Assembly: GCF_001571345.1 (NCBI RefSeq)
Contig: NZ_BCTP01000006.1
Span: 58,283 to 122,282, forward strand
Length of the DNA: 64,000 nucleotides
Source of the DNA: Komagataeibacter xylinus NBRC 15237
Lineage (GTDB): Bacteria > Pseudomonadota > Alphaproteobacteria > Acetobacterales > Acetobacteraceae
Direction of reading: 5' to 3'
The translations under genes and the position numbers were made by a program. Position 1 is the stretch's first letter. Each line of letters begins with the position of its first letter. Positions 1 to 11,859 of the stretch are shown piece after piece. The notes under the pieces were generated by a model. It was not told the DNA's origin, ran no database searches, and saw nothing but the letters and a program-made list of their open reading frames with translations.

Positions 1-14
1 CATGCTTATGCGTC

Positions 15-43
15 TTGACGAATGGCGGTGGTTTGGCGATAAG
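15..43 (+). promoter_or_regulatory. Probable sigma-70 type promoter of rpmB
   Basis: A TTGACG hexamer at 15-20 is followed, after a 17-base spacer, by GATAAG at 38-43, which matches four of six consensus -10 positions. Transcription would start near position 50 and leave a leader of about 64 bases before the rpmB start codon. Spacing and the strong -35 are seen directly; activity is inferred. Confidence 0.55.
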
Positions 44-113
44 CCGCGCCTAATCTAGACGATCCTTGCCGGGCATTTATGCCTCGGCCAAAGTTATATC
101 CGAGGATGATAAA

Positions 114-413
114 ATGTCTCGCCGCTGCCAGATCACAGGCAAGGGCGTGCTGACCGGTAACAACGTCAGCCACGCCAACAACAAGTCCCGCCGCCGCTTC
201 CTGCCCAACCTGCAGGAAACCTCGCTGCTGTCCGATATTCTCGGCACGGCCGTTCCCCTGCGCATGACCACCAACGGGCTGCGCACGGTCGAGCACAATG
301 GCGGGCTGGACTCGTTCCTGCTGTCCACCCCGAACCGCAAGCTGACGCCGGAAGCCATGACGGTGAAGCGCCGCATCCTGCGCGTTCAGGAAAAGAAGGC
401 CGCCGTGGCCTGA
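114..413 (+). CDS. rpmB: 50S ribosomal protein L28
   Basis: Encodes L28, a structural protein of the large ribosomal subunit. The 99-residue product begins [11 protein letters not shown], has the basic [14 protein letters not shown] stretch that binds 23S rRNA, and ends in a [13 protein letters not shown] tail, as in alphaproteobacterial L28. The ATG at 114 is chosen because a GAGGATG Shine-Dalgarno-like run lies just upstream; an in-frame TTG at 66 would add a stretch not found in the family. A good promoter lies at 15-43. The gene appears monocistronic, with 206 bp before the EF-G gene. Confidence 0.96.
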   Translation: MSRRCQITGKGVLTGNNVSHANNKSRRRFLPNLQETSLLSDILGTAVPLRMTTNGLRTVEHNGGLDSFLLSTPNRKLTPEAMTVKRRILRVQEKKAAVA

Positions 414-423
414 CATGCCTCAC

Positions 424-453
424 GCCGCCTGCCTGCAAACGCGGGCGGGTGGC
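424..453 (+). terminator. Hairpin after rpmB, possible terminator
   Basis: Thirteen-base arms 424-436 and 441-453 pair around the loop AAAC, with three G-U type pairs. There is no clear T run behind the stem, so it may stabilise the rpmB transcript 3' end or be a weak terminator rather than a classical one. Confidence 0.35.
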
Positions 454-563
454 CTGGTGCTGTCAAAAAGCCTGACTGAAGTCTGGCGCATTGTTCCGCT
501 ATGCCGGTCTGCGTCGTCCAGGTTGAAAGAGACTGAGGGCGGAAGCAGCTTACGGTTCTGGCA

Positions 564-594
564 GGCGCGAAAGGGAACGGTTTCCCTTCGCGCC
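564..594 (+). promoter_or_regulatory. Leader hairpin just before the EF-G ribosome binding site
   Basis: Arms GGCGCGAA (564-571) and TTCGCGCC (587-594) pair perfectly and continue, after a single bulged A at 572, with GGGAA (573-577) and TTCCC (582-586) around a four-base loop. The foot of the hairpin is 13 bases before the GGAGG Shine-Dalgarno at 608-612. It could be a leader structure that tunes EF-G expression or the end of an upstream transcript. The structure is seen; the role is inferred. Confidence 0.4.
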
Positions 595-619
595 CGTGTT
601 GTCTTGTGGAGGTTCTCCC

Positions 620-2707
<2,088 letters not shown>

Positions 2708-2738
2708 TCCTTCTCGAAAGAGAGTGCCTGAAAAAAAG

Positions 2739-2768
2739 CCGGCCCCTGCGAGGGGGCCGGTTTTTTTT
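2739..2768 (+). terminator. Rho-independent terminator of the EF-G gene
   Basis: Perfect eight-base arms CCGGCCCC (2739-2746) and GGGGCCGG (2753-2760) close a six-base loop and are followed at once by eight Ts (2761-2768), with an A run on the other side. It lies 32 bases after the EF-G stop codon. Confidence 0.93.
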
Positions 2769-3076
2769 GTATGAAAAGCAGGGGCAGGCAAGGCGTGGTT
2801 TTACGCTCTTCAGGGGCTGTAGCCATTGGGCGCGGACATGCGTTCTGGAACAATATAAGGTGCTGGCAAGACGGGGCTGATTTTTCAGGTCAGGTCTGGC
2901 ATCCTGTCATAAAGCAGTTTCTGAACCGCGCTTTGTTCAGCGATACGCCCTGAATCGGGGAAATATATACTTTAACGTCAAAATCGACATCGAGGATATT
3001 ACCGGACGACAGGAGGGAGGCTAAGATTGTTCCGATACGGATCGTTGTGAACTTTATTTTTATCGGAATACATCAA
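2769..3076. other. Intergenic region, no gene recognised
   Basis: About 300 bases between the EF-G terminator and the lipoprotein gene. Short open frames here have no recognisable product or ribosome binding site. Base composition shifts from GC-rich to AT-rich from about 2950 onward, consistent with the boundary of acquired DNA. Confidence 0.5.
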
Positions 3077-3772
3077 ATGAAAAAACAGGCTTCTGTAGTC
3101 TTATATGGGATTGCATGCCTCTCTTTGTCCGGATGCCAGAGTAACCTGCAAAAAGAACATATAAAATATAAGCATTTAATAAATGAATCAGAGGAAAATA
3201 TACAGAAAAAGACGACTGTTTCTAAGCGGCCGTGGGAAAGATATATCAAGATACAACAGGATCACGTGTATCGGAACGGGTTTAATCGGGAGCTTAATTC
3301 AAAACAGAATAGTGTTGGTATTACAACAGATACATTCCTAACTGCAAGAATTGATAAAAAAACAGGAAATATCGACTATTACATATTAATAGATATGCAC
3401 ACTAGCGATAATGTTTTCCAACGCATGGAATATACAGATAATGGAGAGAAGAAATCTATCAATGCAACGGATTTGGATCGTGAAACCAGATGTGTCGGAG
3501 TGGGCATATATACATCCAATTTAATTCAAGATAGAGCGCCAAGTTGTGACTATGAGGCAAAATCCTTAGTAAAAATCAGCAGAGAACTGGTAGAAAACAT
3601 ATCCAGATCATCTGCGCCATTCGGGTTTCTTCTTGTTTCCGATAGTCCGGAAATACTGCCTTTCCATGACATCATCACCGCGCCGGAGGCGCATGCTTTG
3701 CTCGACCGTGTGCAGCAGGAAAAAGCCAGCGCAGCGACCAGCACTGACGCAGAACTGGACGCGCAGCCGTAA
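3077..3772 (+). CDS. Predicted lipoprotein of unknown function (AT-rich)
   Basis: A 231-residue protein of unknown function. It begins MKKQASVVLYGIACLSLSGC, a short basic n-region, hydrophobic core and LSGC lipobox, so it is probably lipidated at that cysteine and anchored in a membrane. The mature part is hydrophilic with no domain I recognise. ATG 3077 is chosen because it starts the signal peptide; an in-frame GTG at 3047 would only lengthen it. Codon use is AT-rich (AAA, AAT, ATA, TTA common), unlike the GC-rich neighbours, until roughly the last 40 codons where the composition becomes GC-rich. This suggests acquired DNA, perhaps with a recombined 3' end. Confidence 0.7.
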   Translation: MKKQASVVLYGIACLSLSGCQSNLQKEHIKYKHLINESEENIQKKTTVSKRPWERYIKIQQDHVYRNGFNRELNSKQNSVGITTDTFLTARIDKKTGNIDYYILIDMHTSDNVFQRMEYTDNGEKKSINATDLDRETRCVGVGIYTSNLIQDRAPSCDYEAKSLVKISRELVENISRSSAPFGFLLVSDSPEILPFHDIITAPEAHALLDRVQQEKASAATSTDAELDAQP

Positions 3773-3856
3773 TAATCCTGCCATGATCGGCCCATGCGAT
3801 GGCCCAAGGTCGTCAGAACGGCTCGCGGTGCGCTCCCCCGCCATGTGCCTGATCCT

Positions 3857-4738
3857 TTACACGCATGCCGTGTCAGGCGGTATTCTGGCCCACAGGTTCT
3901 CCTGCAGCCGGACCTTTCCGTCCTCAAGCAGTTTTTCAAGATGCGCCTGCAGGTTGAGCCGTGCTGCCCGGCGCAGGGCAGGGCGCAGGTTGTGGTACAG
4001 GCTGTCCACAATCTCATCGAGCGTGCTTGGCCGGGTTGGCAGCAGGGCCATGATGCTGTCCTCGCGCGCCATGCGGTGGGCGACCAGCCCGTCAATGCAG
4101 GCTTCCACCCGGGTTATGGCGGGGCCATGCGCAGGCAGCAGCAGGCGGGCGTTGCGGGTGCGTACATAGTCCATGCTGCGCAGGAACTGCCGCACCGAGC
4201 CATAGGGCGCGGGCGGGATCATGGTAGTGGACCAGCCCATGATATGGTCGCCGGTAAAGATGATGCCATCCGGCGTTTCAAGGCAGATATGGTCGCTGGC
4301 ATGGCCCGGTGTGTACAGCACCCGCAGGCCCGCAATCCGCTCGCCATCGCGCAGGCCGATATCGGGTGTGAAGTCCGGGTCTTCGCTGGCATGGAATCCG
4401 CACACGGGAATGCCCAGGCGCTGTCCGAGCGGGCGGGCGCCATCAAGGTGGTCATGATGGGTATGGGTCAGGATGATATGGGTCAGCGGCCGCTCACCCT
4501 CCGCCGCCACAAGGGCATCGAGATGCGCAGGCGTGGCGCTGCCGGGGTCGATCACCACGCAGCCACCCTCATGCTCCACCAGCCAGCTATTGGTGCCGTT
4601 GCCGGTCATGGGGCCGGGATTGTTCGCCACCACCCGCCTTATGGCGGGTGTATGGGGCAGCGGCACTTCATAGGGCGGTGGCGGTTCACTGACCCGCCAC
4701 CCGTTGCGCGGGGCAGGGTTAGCCAAAAGCGCCAACAT
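3857..4738 (-). CDS. MBL-fold metal-dependent hydrolase
   Basis: Metallo-beta-lactamase-fold hydrolase of 293 residues. The metal-binding motif HTHHDH is at about residues 92-97, with further ligands likely in TPGHASDH, TGDHIMGW and LLPAHGP. This order resembles glyoxalase-II/LACTB2-like hydrolases, which cleave thioesters or nucleic acids; the substrate cannot be told from sequence. A C-terminal winged-helix-like segment (about 230-290) fits the LACTB2-like group. Its start codon lies inside the 3' end of the preceding PEPC-like gene (20-base overlap), so the two are probably co-transcribed and translationally coupled. Confidence 0.85.
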   Translation of the reverse strand: MLALLANPAPRNGWRVSEPPPPYEVPLPHTPAIRRVVANNPGPMTGNGTNSWLVEHEGGCVVIDPGSATPAHLDALVAAEGERPLTHIILTHTHHDHLDGARPLGQRLGIPVCGFHASEDPDFTPDIGLRDGERIAGLRVLYTPGHASDHICLETPDGIIFTGDHIMGWSTTMIPPAPYGSVRQFLRSMDYVRTRNARLLLPAHGPAITRVEACIDGLVAHRMAREDSIMALLPTRPSTLDEIVDSLYHNLRPALRRAARLNLQAHLEKLLEDGKVRLQENLWARIPPDTACV

Positions 4739-7523
4739 GGTGCATCACGCCGGTGCTGATTTCACGCACCATCTGGAACAGGCGCTGCATCGGCTCGAAC
4801 ACTTCTGTGTATTCGCGGCTGTACGTGCCCTCCTGCCGGGGGCCATGAGGCTCGTGGAAATCAAGGTCGAAGCTGCCATCGGAGCGGTAGGGGAAGATCT
4901 GCTCCAGTTCCTTGAGCACGGCGGGCACTTCAAGGCACAGCACCTTCAGTGTCATGACATCACGCGAGAAGGCATGCCGGGGCGAGAAATACGGCACGCG
5001 GGTGGAAAGCATCCAGATCTGCTCGATCAGCGCAATGCGGATGCCATGCAGCAGCAACTCGTCGGGCTGCATGCGCGGGGCTTCGGGCCAGGCGCGGCGC
5101 AGGGCGAGGTGGTCGGACTGGATGCGGCGGAACATGGCCTGCGTGCTGGCCCAGAAATCAAGCTGTTCCAGCCCGTGCATCAGGGTGAGGCAGGCTTCCT
5201 GCGCGCCCGCGTCGCGCTGGGCGGTGGCGCGTTCGAGCCACATGTCGGGGTCGAGCAGGCGGATCACGCCGCGCAGTACCCCGTGGTCGGAATGGGCCAG
5301 GCCGTGGGCCGCGAAATCCATCGCGCGGCGAAAGCGCGGGCTCTCGGCCAGGTATTTCTCGAAGGTTTCAGGGTGGCGGGCCGCTGCCGTGCCCAGCCCC
5401 TGCAAGGTGTTCGCGCACCACGCAAGCTGTTGCAGGATGGCGTTGTTGGGAATGGCGCGGAGCTGGCTGGGGTGCTTGATGCGCGTGACCGTGGAGGCGG
5501 CATCGCTCTGCCGCGCTGACGGGCGCGAGCCGGTCTTGTCGATCAGCGAGGGGCCGAACGCGCCAAGCAGGGCGGCATAGCCGGGGTCTTCCACCAGCCC
5601 GGTCATGCCATTGGCGATGGTGGAGAAGAAATCGGCCGAGAAATCCGGCTCGTCATAAACCGGGTCGCGGTCAAGTGCGCTTGTGGCGAAGGCGTGCTCG
5701 GCAATGATGCTGACCGTGGCATCGGCCAGGGTCTGGGTGCCGAACAGAAGGTAGCCATCCCCGCCCTGGAAGGCGGTTTCCTCACGTAGCTGGATGCCTG
5801 CGCGGGTGTAGCGGGCGCGGGCATGCGGCGGGGAGAGGTAGTCAAAGCGGTCGGCCAGCCGGTAGGGGTGGGCACCACGACCAATGCTCTCGCCATGCGT
5901 GTCGAACAGGATCACCTCGACAAAGGCCAGATCCCACTTGCGCAGAAGGTCACATACCTTGATGCGCAGCCGCTCGATCAGGTAGGTCGCGGCCAGTTGC
6001 CCCACATACCGCCCGGAATCGGAGAAGCCGAACTGCAGGCTCAGCTTGCGCGTGCGCTGCAGGTAGGCGCGCCAGTGCGGCGAGCGCAGGGCCTCCTCGA
6101 TGATCTGCTCGCCATTTTCCAGCGCATCCTGCGTCTCGAACAGGGGCGAGATCTCGATCATGTCCGCCACGCCATACAGCCGCGCCAGCCACAGCGCGGT
6201 GAGCAGGGTGTAGCCGGTCTCGGTCTCGGCAATGAGGAAGCGGATGGGGCTGGTGCGGTCGATATGGCGCAGGATCTGGCGCACGGTCATCATCAGCCGG
6301 CCCGCGCTGGCCTGCTCCATCAGCAGGGAGCCGAAATCGATCTCGACCGGCTCCACCGTGTCCAGCGCCTCGTTCATGCGGCTGATCAGCGCGCGGCGCT
6401 GGGCGGGAATGTCGGGGTTGTCGGTAATGTTCAGCCGCTGGCGGGCAATGTTGTGCAACTGTGTCGCGTTGAGGCGCGTGTGCGTGTGTGCGGCGGAAAG
6501 CCCGTGCGCCATGAAGCCCGCCCGGGCCACCACCAGCGCCATCTTGTCCTCGGGCGTAGCGGCGTCGATGGCCTCGCTGAAGGTCGCGCGCAGGTCGTTG
6601 CTGCTGGTCAGGGCCTCCGTGCTGCGGTTGATCAGCACATCGGCAAAGCGCGATACGCCTTCAGGCTCGGGGCCGGTGGGGCAGGCGGCGATCTGGGCGG
6701 TCACGGCCTCAAGGGCCGTGGCCACGCGGGCGTGGAGGTCATTGGCGCAGGAGGTGACGGGTTCAAGCTGGGCCTGCAGGCGGCTCAGTTGCAACTGCTT
6801 CATGCGCAGGCGCAGGCGCAGCGTGTCCCACCAGCCAATATCGGTGCGGCCATCGGTGTCGTAGCCCACCCAGCTGGTCATGATGATGGGGCGCGGCACC
6901 AGCGTGGACCATTGCTGCGGCCAGTGGATGCGCGCCTCTGTGAGCAGGGTCGTGTTGAGCCGGTCAAGCGCGTTGCGCCCGCGCAGTATGGCCTGGGTGG
7001 CGAGCGTAAACTCCTCATCCAGCGTGGGTGGCCCCACGCGGCGATGCGTGAGGAAGGCGGGAACGTGTTCGGGTGCGGCAGCGGGATTGGTCGAGGCCAG
7101 TTCGGCCAGCGCCTCATAGACCGGGTTGGCGAGCGCGAAGGTGGGGTGCGCGGTAAACACGGCGGCAAAGCGGCTGCGCTCGATGGCGGCGCGGAAGCGC
7201 GCGATGGGCACCGGGCTGTCAGTGGGGTCGGGCTGCACGATGTGACGGGCGACGGTGCGCATGCGCGCTGTCACGGTCTGTTCATCCGGCCCGTCGAGAT
7301 AGGTGGCGATATGGTGGGCGCGGCCCGCAAATGCGCGGTCGCGCAGCAAGCGCACGATGTCCTCCACCGCGTCCATCGTCAGGGTGCCGCTGGCCATCTT
7401 CCGGCCAATCTGGCGGGCAAGCGCCATGACGGGACTGCCCGATGCGGTCTCATCGTGGCTTGCGATCAGTTGCGTGGCCTGCTGGAGCAGGTCGGACACA
7501 TTCCGCGCGGCGGCTTCGGTCAT
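4719..7523 (-). CDS. ppc: Phosphoenolpyruvate carboxylase-like protein, atypical active site
   Basis: A 934-residue protein with the PEPC fold order. PEPC adds bicarbonate to phosphoenolpyruvate to give oxaloacetate, refilling the TCA cycle. Kept features: VFTAHPT with the catalytic His (about 126), PLFET with the metal-ligand Glu (463), FSDS with the metal-ligand Asp (502), the Arg of SIGRG (549) and GSRP. Changed features: the usual SWMGGDRDGNP is SWVGYDTDGRT, SDSxKD is SDSGRY, and HGRGGxxGRGG is DTHGESIGRGA, replacing residues known to matter in E. coli PEPC. The usual C-terminal GMRNTG is absent. It may be an atypical PEPC or a diverged paralogue with another role. The downstream MBL hydrolase gene overlaps it. 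Confidence 0.75.
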   Translation of the reverse strand: MTEAAARNVSDLLQQATQLIASHDETASGSPVMALARQIGRKMASGTLTMDAVEDIVRLLRDRAFAGRAHHIATYLDGPDEQTVTARMRTVARHIVQPDPTDSPVPIARFRAAIERSRFAAVFTAHPTFALANPVYEALAELASTNPAAAPEHVPAFLTHRRVGPPTLDEEFTLATQAILRGRNALDRLNTTLLTEARIHWPQQWSTLVPRPIIMTSWVGYDTDGRTDIGWWDTLRLRLRMKQLQLSRLQAQLEPVTSCANDLHARVATALEAVTAQIAACPTGPEPEGVSRFADVLINRSTEALTSSNDLRATFSEAIDAATPEDKMALVVARAGFMAHGLSAAHTHTRLNATQLHNIARQRLNITDNPDIPAQRRALISRMNEALDTVEPVEIDFGSLLMEQASAGRLMMTVRQILRHIDRTSPIRFLIAETETGYTLLTALWLARLYGVADMIEISPLFETQDALENGEQIIEEALRSPHWRAYLQRTRKLSLQFGFSDSGRYVGQLAATYLIERLRIKVCDLLRKWDLAFVEVILFDTHGESIGRGAHPYRLADRFDYLSPPHARARYTRAGIQLREETAFQGGDGYLLFGTQTLADATVSIIAEHAFATSALDRDPVYDEPDFSADFFSTIANGMTGLVEDPGYAALLGAFGPSLIDKTGSRPSARQSDAASTVTRIKHPSQLRAIPNNAILQQLAWCANTLQGLGTAAARHPETFEKYLAESPRFRRAMDFAAHGLAHSDHGVLRGVIRLLDPDMWLERATAQRDAGAQEACLTLMHGLEQLDFWASTQAMFRRIQSDHLALRRAWPEAPRMQPDELLLHGIRIALIEQIWMLSTRVPYFSPRHAFSRDVMTLKVLCLEVPAVLKELEQIFPYRSDGSFDLDFHEPHGPRQEGTYSREYTEVFEPMQRLFQMVREISTGVMHHVGAFG

Positions 7524-7681
7524 CGGGTCGTCCTGTCATGAAAGGTCGTCATGGTTCTTCTCCCCCAAATCCCATGTTCGGCGGCGGGCTGCAATGTCCC
7601 GCGTGGCTTATTCATGCCAATTTGAGGCGTTATATCGAGTGTTGCTTGGGCTGGCGCGGAGACAATGGTATCAGTGGCTTC

Positions 7682-8977
7682 ATGAATGGTATTCCACAAA
7701 CGGACCATGACGCGCGGCGTATCCTGCTGCGCCACAAGCGGTCCGCAACCGGCCTGCTGGCCGCCATGGCGGGGCTTACGGTGGCAGGCTACGCCCTGCC
7801 GCAGATGGGCTGGCTGGCCGATCGCCCCTGGCTCGAGATCCTGCGCTCTGGCACCAAGGCGGGCGTGGTGGGTGGCCTTGCGGACTGGTTTGCCGTGACC
7901 GCCCTGTTCCGCAGGCCCATGGGGCTGCCGATTCCGCACACCGCCATCCTGCCCGCCCAGAAGGAGCGGCTGGCGCAGGCGCTCGGGCGTTTCGTCTCGA
8001 ACAACGTGTTTACGGAAAAGGAAGTGGGCGCCGCCTTCAGCCGCATCGACCTGCCGTCGCTCATTGGCAATATCCTCCAGGAGCCGGAAACGGCGGAGAT
8101 GGTCAACCGCGCCGTGCTCGGCTCCGTGCCCCACGTGCTCGACCGGCTGGAGGATGGCCGGGCGAGTTCGGCCATAGCCAGCCTGCTGCCCACCCTGCTT
8201 GGCGGCGAGGAGATCGCCCCCATCGTGACCCGCAGCCTGCGCGCTATGGTGGAGGGAGACTGCCACCAGGAGGTGCTGTCCTTCCTGCTTGCAAGGCTCA
8301 AGGAAGGGATCAAGGCCAAGGAACCCGCCCTGCGCATGATGATCGAGGACCGCGTGCGCGAGCAGGGCGGCCGCGTGCTGGGCTGGGCCATTGGCGGCTC
8401 GATCGCGACCAAGGTGCTGCTGGCCGCGAGCCAGGAACTCGACCGCATCGACCCGCAGAACTCCGAGCTGCGTGAAGGCTTCACCACCTGGGTGCGCACC
8501 GAGATCGACCGGATCGAACTCGACCCCGTGCGGCGCGGCGAGATTACGGATGCCGTGATGGGCGTGCTGACGCATGACAGCGTGCGCGGCTGGAGCAGCG
8601 ATGTGTGGCACCGCCTGCGTGGCGTGATTGAAGACGACATGCGCAAGGGCGAGGCAAGCTGGGTGGCAACGCTGGTGCGCGACGCCCTGCAGCGCCTGGC
8701 CGACCAGATGTACAATGATGCCGCCATGCGCAAGCGCGTGGAAGACGCCGCGCGCAACATGATCGTGAGCAGCCTGCCCTTCCTGCGTGATCGCATGTCG
8801 CGTTTTATTTACTCGGTCGTAAACGGCTGGGATGCCGAAAGCCTGAGCGACCGGCTGGAACTGCGCGTGGGCAAGGATCTACAGTATATCCGGCTTAACG
8901 GCACGCTGGTCGGTTTTCTGGCGGGGTGTGGCCTGTCCATGTTATTGCAGATGATATTCGGAACCGGGATCGGTTAG
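7682..8977 (+). CDS. DUF445 family membrane protein
   Basis: A 431-residue DUF445 (YjiN-like) protein of unknown function. Family signs are an N-terminal membrane segment (GLLAAMAGLTVAGYAL), the motif GTKAGVVGGLADWFAVTALFR followed by PIPHTAILP, a long helical middle, and a C-terminal hydrophobic segment (LVGFLAGCGLSMLLQMIFG). It is probably anchored at both ends in the inner membrane. ATG 7682 is chosen because the product then starts just before the conserved region; the frame is open upstream to 7442 but overlaps the divergent ppc gene start. The ribosome binding site is weak, so the start is uncertain. Confidence 0.8.
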   Translation: MNGIPQTDHDARRILLRHKRSATGLLAAMAGLTVAGYALPQMGWLADRPWLEILRSGTKAGVVGGLADWFAVTALFRRPMGLPIPHTAILPAQKERLAQALGRFVSNNVFTEKEVGAAFSRIDLPSLIGNILQEPETAEMVNRAVLGSVPHVLDRLEDGRASSAIASLLPTLLGGEEIAPIVTRSLRAMVEGDCHQEVLSFLLARLKEGIKAKEPALRMMIEDRVREQGGRVLGWAIGGSIATKVLLAASQELDRIDPQNSELREGFTTWVRTEIDRIELDPVRRGEITDAVMGVLTHDSVRGWSSDVWHRLRGVIEDDMRKGEASWVATLVRDALQRLADQMYNDAAMRKRVEDAARNMIVSSLPFLRDRMSRFIYSVVNGWDAESLSDRLELRVGKDLQYIRLNGTLVGFLAGCGLSMLLQMIFGTGIG

Positions 8978-9041
8978 GGCGTCGCTGCTTTACGATTGGA
9001 CTTGACGGCGCCCGGCTGGTAGCCCATCTGAAACTTCAGGA

Positions 9042-9053
9042 AACAGTACTGTT
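9042..9053. promoter_or_regulatory. Perfect palindrome AACAGTACTGTT, candidate operator of the suf regulator
   Basis: A perfect 12-base palindrome lies 45 bases before the Rrf2 regulator start codon. A TTGACG (9002-9007) sits upstream and an AATTAT -10-like hexamer (9061-9066) just downstream. Rrf2 regulators such as IscR bind short dyads near their own promoters, so autoregulation is plausible. The palindrome is seen; its role is inferred. Confidence 0.45.
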
Positions 9054-9098
9054 CTGGTCCAATTATGGATGCAGGCTCAGGACGTACGGGAGAGCGGA

Positions 9099-9560
9099 AT
9101 GCTGAAACTGTCGAAACTGACCGATTACGCCGTGGTGGCTCTGGTCCGGCTGGGGCAGAAAAGCGAGGTCACCACCTCGCCTGTCCTGTCGCGTTCGACC
9201 GGCATTCCCGAACCCACGGTGGCGAAGGTGCTCAAGATCCTTGCAACGCAGGGCATCGTGACCTCGCAGCGCGGCGCGCGCGGCGGCTACAGGCTGGCCC
9301 AGCCGCTTGAGGAGATCTCGATCGCGGCCGTGATCCAGGCCATTGATGGCCCCATATCGCTCACCACCTGCGTTGATGGCGGCGATTGCGATGCGCGCTC
9401 CACCTGCGGGCTGGGCGGGCAGTGGGATATGGTCAATGCCGCCATCCGCCATGCGCTTTCAGCCATTACGCTGGCCGATATGAAGAACCATACAGTAACC
9501 GACAGACTGGGTGGCCTGCACGTGCCGCCCATGCCCGACGGGCCCGAGGCCACGGCCTGA
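9099..9560 (+). CDS. Rrf2-family iron-sulfur regulator of the SUF operon
   Basis: A 153-residue Rrf2-family transcription factor, similar to IscR and SUF-linked regulators. The N-terminal winged helix (about residues 1-65, with LTDYAVVAL and [12 protein letters not shown]) binds DNA; three cysteines at 91, 97 and 103 (C-X5-C-X5-C) match the Fe-S ligand spacing of IscR. It probably senses Fe-S status and controls the sufB-sufA genes that begin 19 bases downstream. ATG 9099 follows a GGGAGAG ribosome binding site; an in-frame upstream start at 9069 is less likely. A 12-base palindrome at 9042-9053 is a candidate binding site. Confidence 0.9.
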   Translation: MLKLSKLTDYAVVALVRLGQKSEVTTSPVLSRSTGIPEPTVAKVLKILATQGIVTSQRGARGGYRLAQPLEEISIAAVIQAIDGPISLTTCVDGGDCDARSTCGLGGQWDMVNAAIRHALSAITLADMKNHTVTDRLGGLHVPPMPDGPEATA

Positions 9561-9579
9561 TACAGGGGAGGAAAGACAC

Positions 9580-11070
<1,491 letters not shown>

Positions 11071-11085
11071 CAGGGATTCAAAGAC

Positions 11086-11859
11086 GTGAGCAAGCAATTC
11101 GTAAGCATCAATGGCCTGTGCGCCCGCATCGATGATGGGGAAGCCCACAAGGAAATCCTGCGCGGGGTCGATCTCGAGATTCCGGCAGGCGAGGTCCATG
11201 CCATCATGGGGCCGAACGGCTCGGGCAAGTCCACCCTGTCCTACGTGCTGGCCGGGCGCGAGGATTATGAGGTGACCGGCGGCTCGGCCACCTTCAAGGG
11301 GCAGGACCTGCTCGCGCTCGAGCCCGAAGAGCGCGCGGCCCTTGGCCTGTTCCTTGCATTCCAGACGCCGGTGGAACTGCCGGGCGTGAACAACGCCAAC
11401 TTCCTGCGCACCGCCGTCAACGCCGTGCGCCGCGCCCGCGGTATGGACGAGCTTGATGCCGTGGCCTTCCTCAAGGCCGTGCGCAAGGAGACCAAGCATC
11501 TGTCCATGTCTGACGAGATGCTCAAGCGCAACGTGAATGTCGGCTTTTCGGGTGGCGAGAAGAAGCGCAACGAGGTGCTGCAGATGCGCATGCTCCAGCC
11601 GTCCTTCGCCATCCTTGACGAGACCGATAGCGGGCTGGACATCGATGCCCTGCGCATCGTGGCCGAGGGCGTGAACTCGCTGCGTTCGCCCGATTTCTCG
11701 GCGCTGGTCATCACGCATCACCAGCGCCTGCTGGACTATATCGTGCCTGACCGCATTCATGTCATGGCCAAGGGCCGCATCATTCACAGCGGCGGCCCGG
11801 AACTGGCCAAGCAGCTTGAGGCGCAGGGTTACGCCCAGTTCCTCTCGGAGGCGGCGTGA
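11086..11859 (+). CDS. sufC: Fe-S cluster assembly ATPase SufC
   Basis: ABC-type ATPase of the SufBCD complex; ATP hydrolysis drives the conformational change needed for cluster assembly. The 257-residue product has Walker A GPNGSGKST (about 42-50), the SufC-type signature FSGGEKKRNE, Walker B FAILDETDSGLD and the switch His in ALVITHHQRLL. It has no membrane segment, as expected for a soluble SufC. The start is GTG 11086, 15 bases after sufB; its last codons overlap the start of sufD in a GTGA junction, suggesting translational coupling. Confidence 0.96.
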   Translation: MSKQFVSINGLCARIDDGEAHKEILRGVDLEIPAGEVHAIMGPNGSGKSTLSYVLAGREDYEVTGGSATFKGQDLLALEPEERAALGLFLAFQTPVELPGVNNANFLRTAVNAVRRARGMDELDAVAFLKAVRKETKHLSMSDEMLKRNVNVGFSGGEKKRNEVLQMRMLQPSFAILDETDSGLDIDALRIVAEGVNSLRSPDFSALVITHHQRLLDYIVPDRIHVMAKGRIIHSGGPELAKQLEAQGYAQFLSEAA

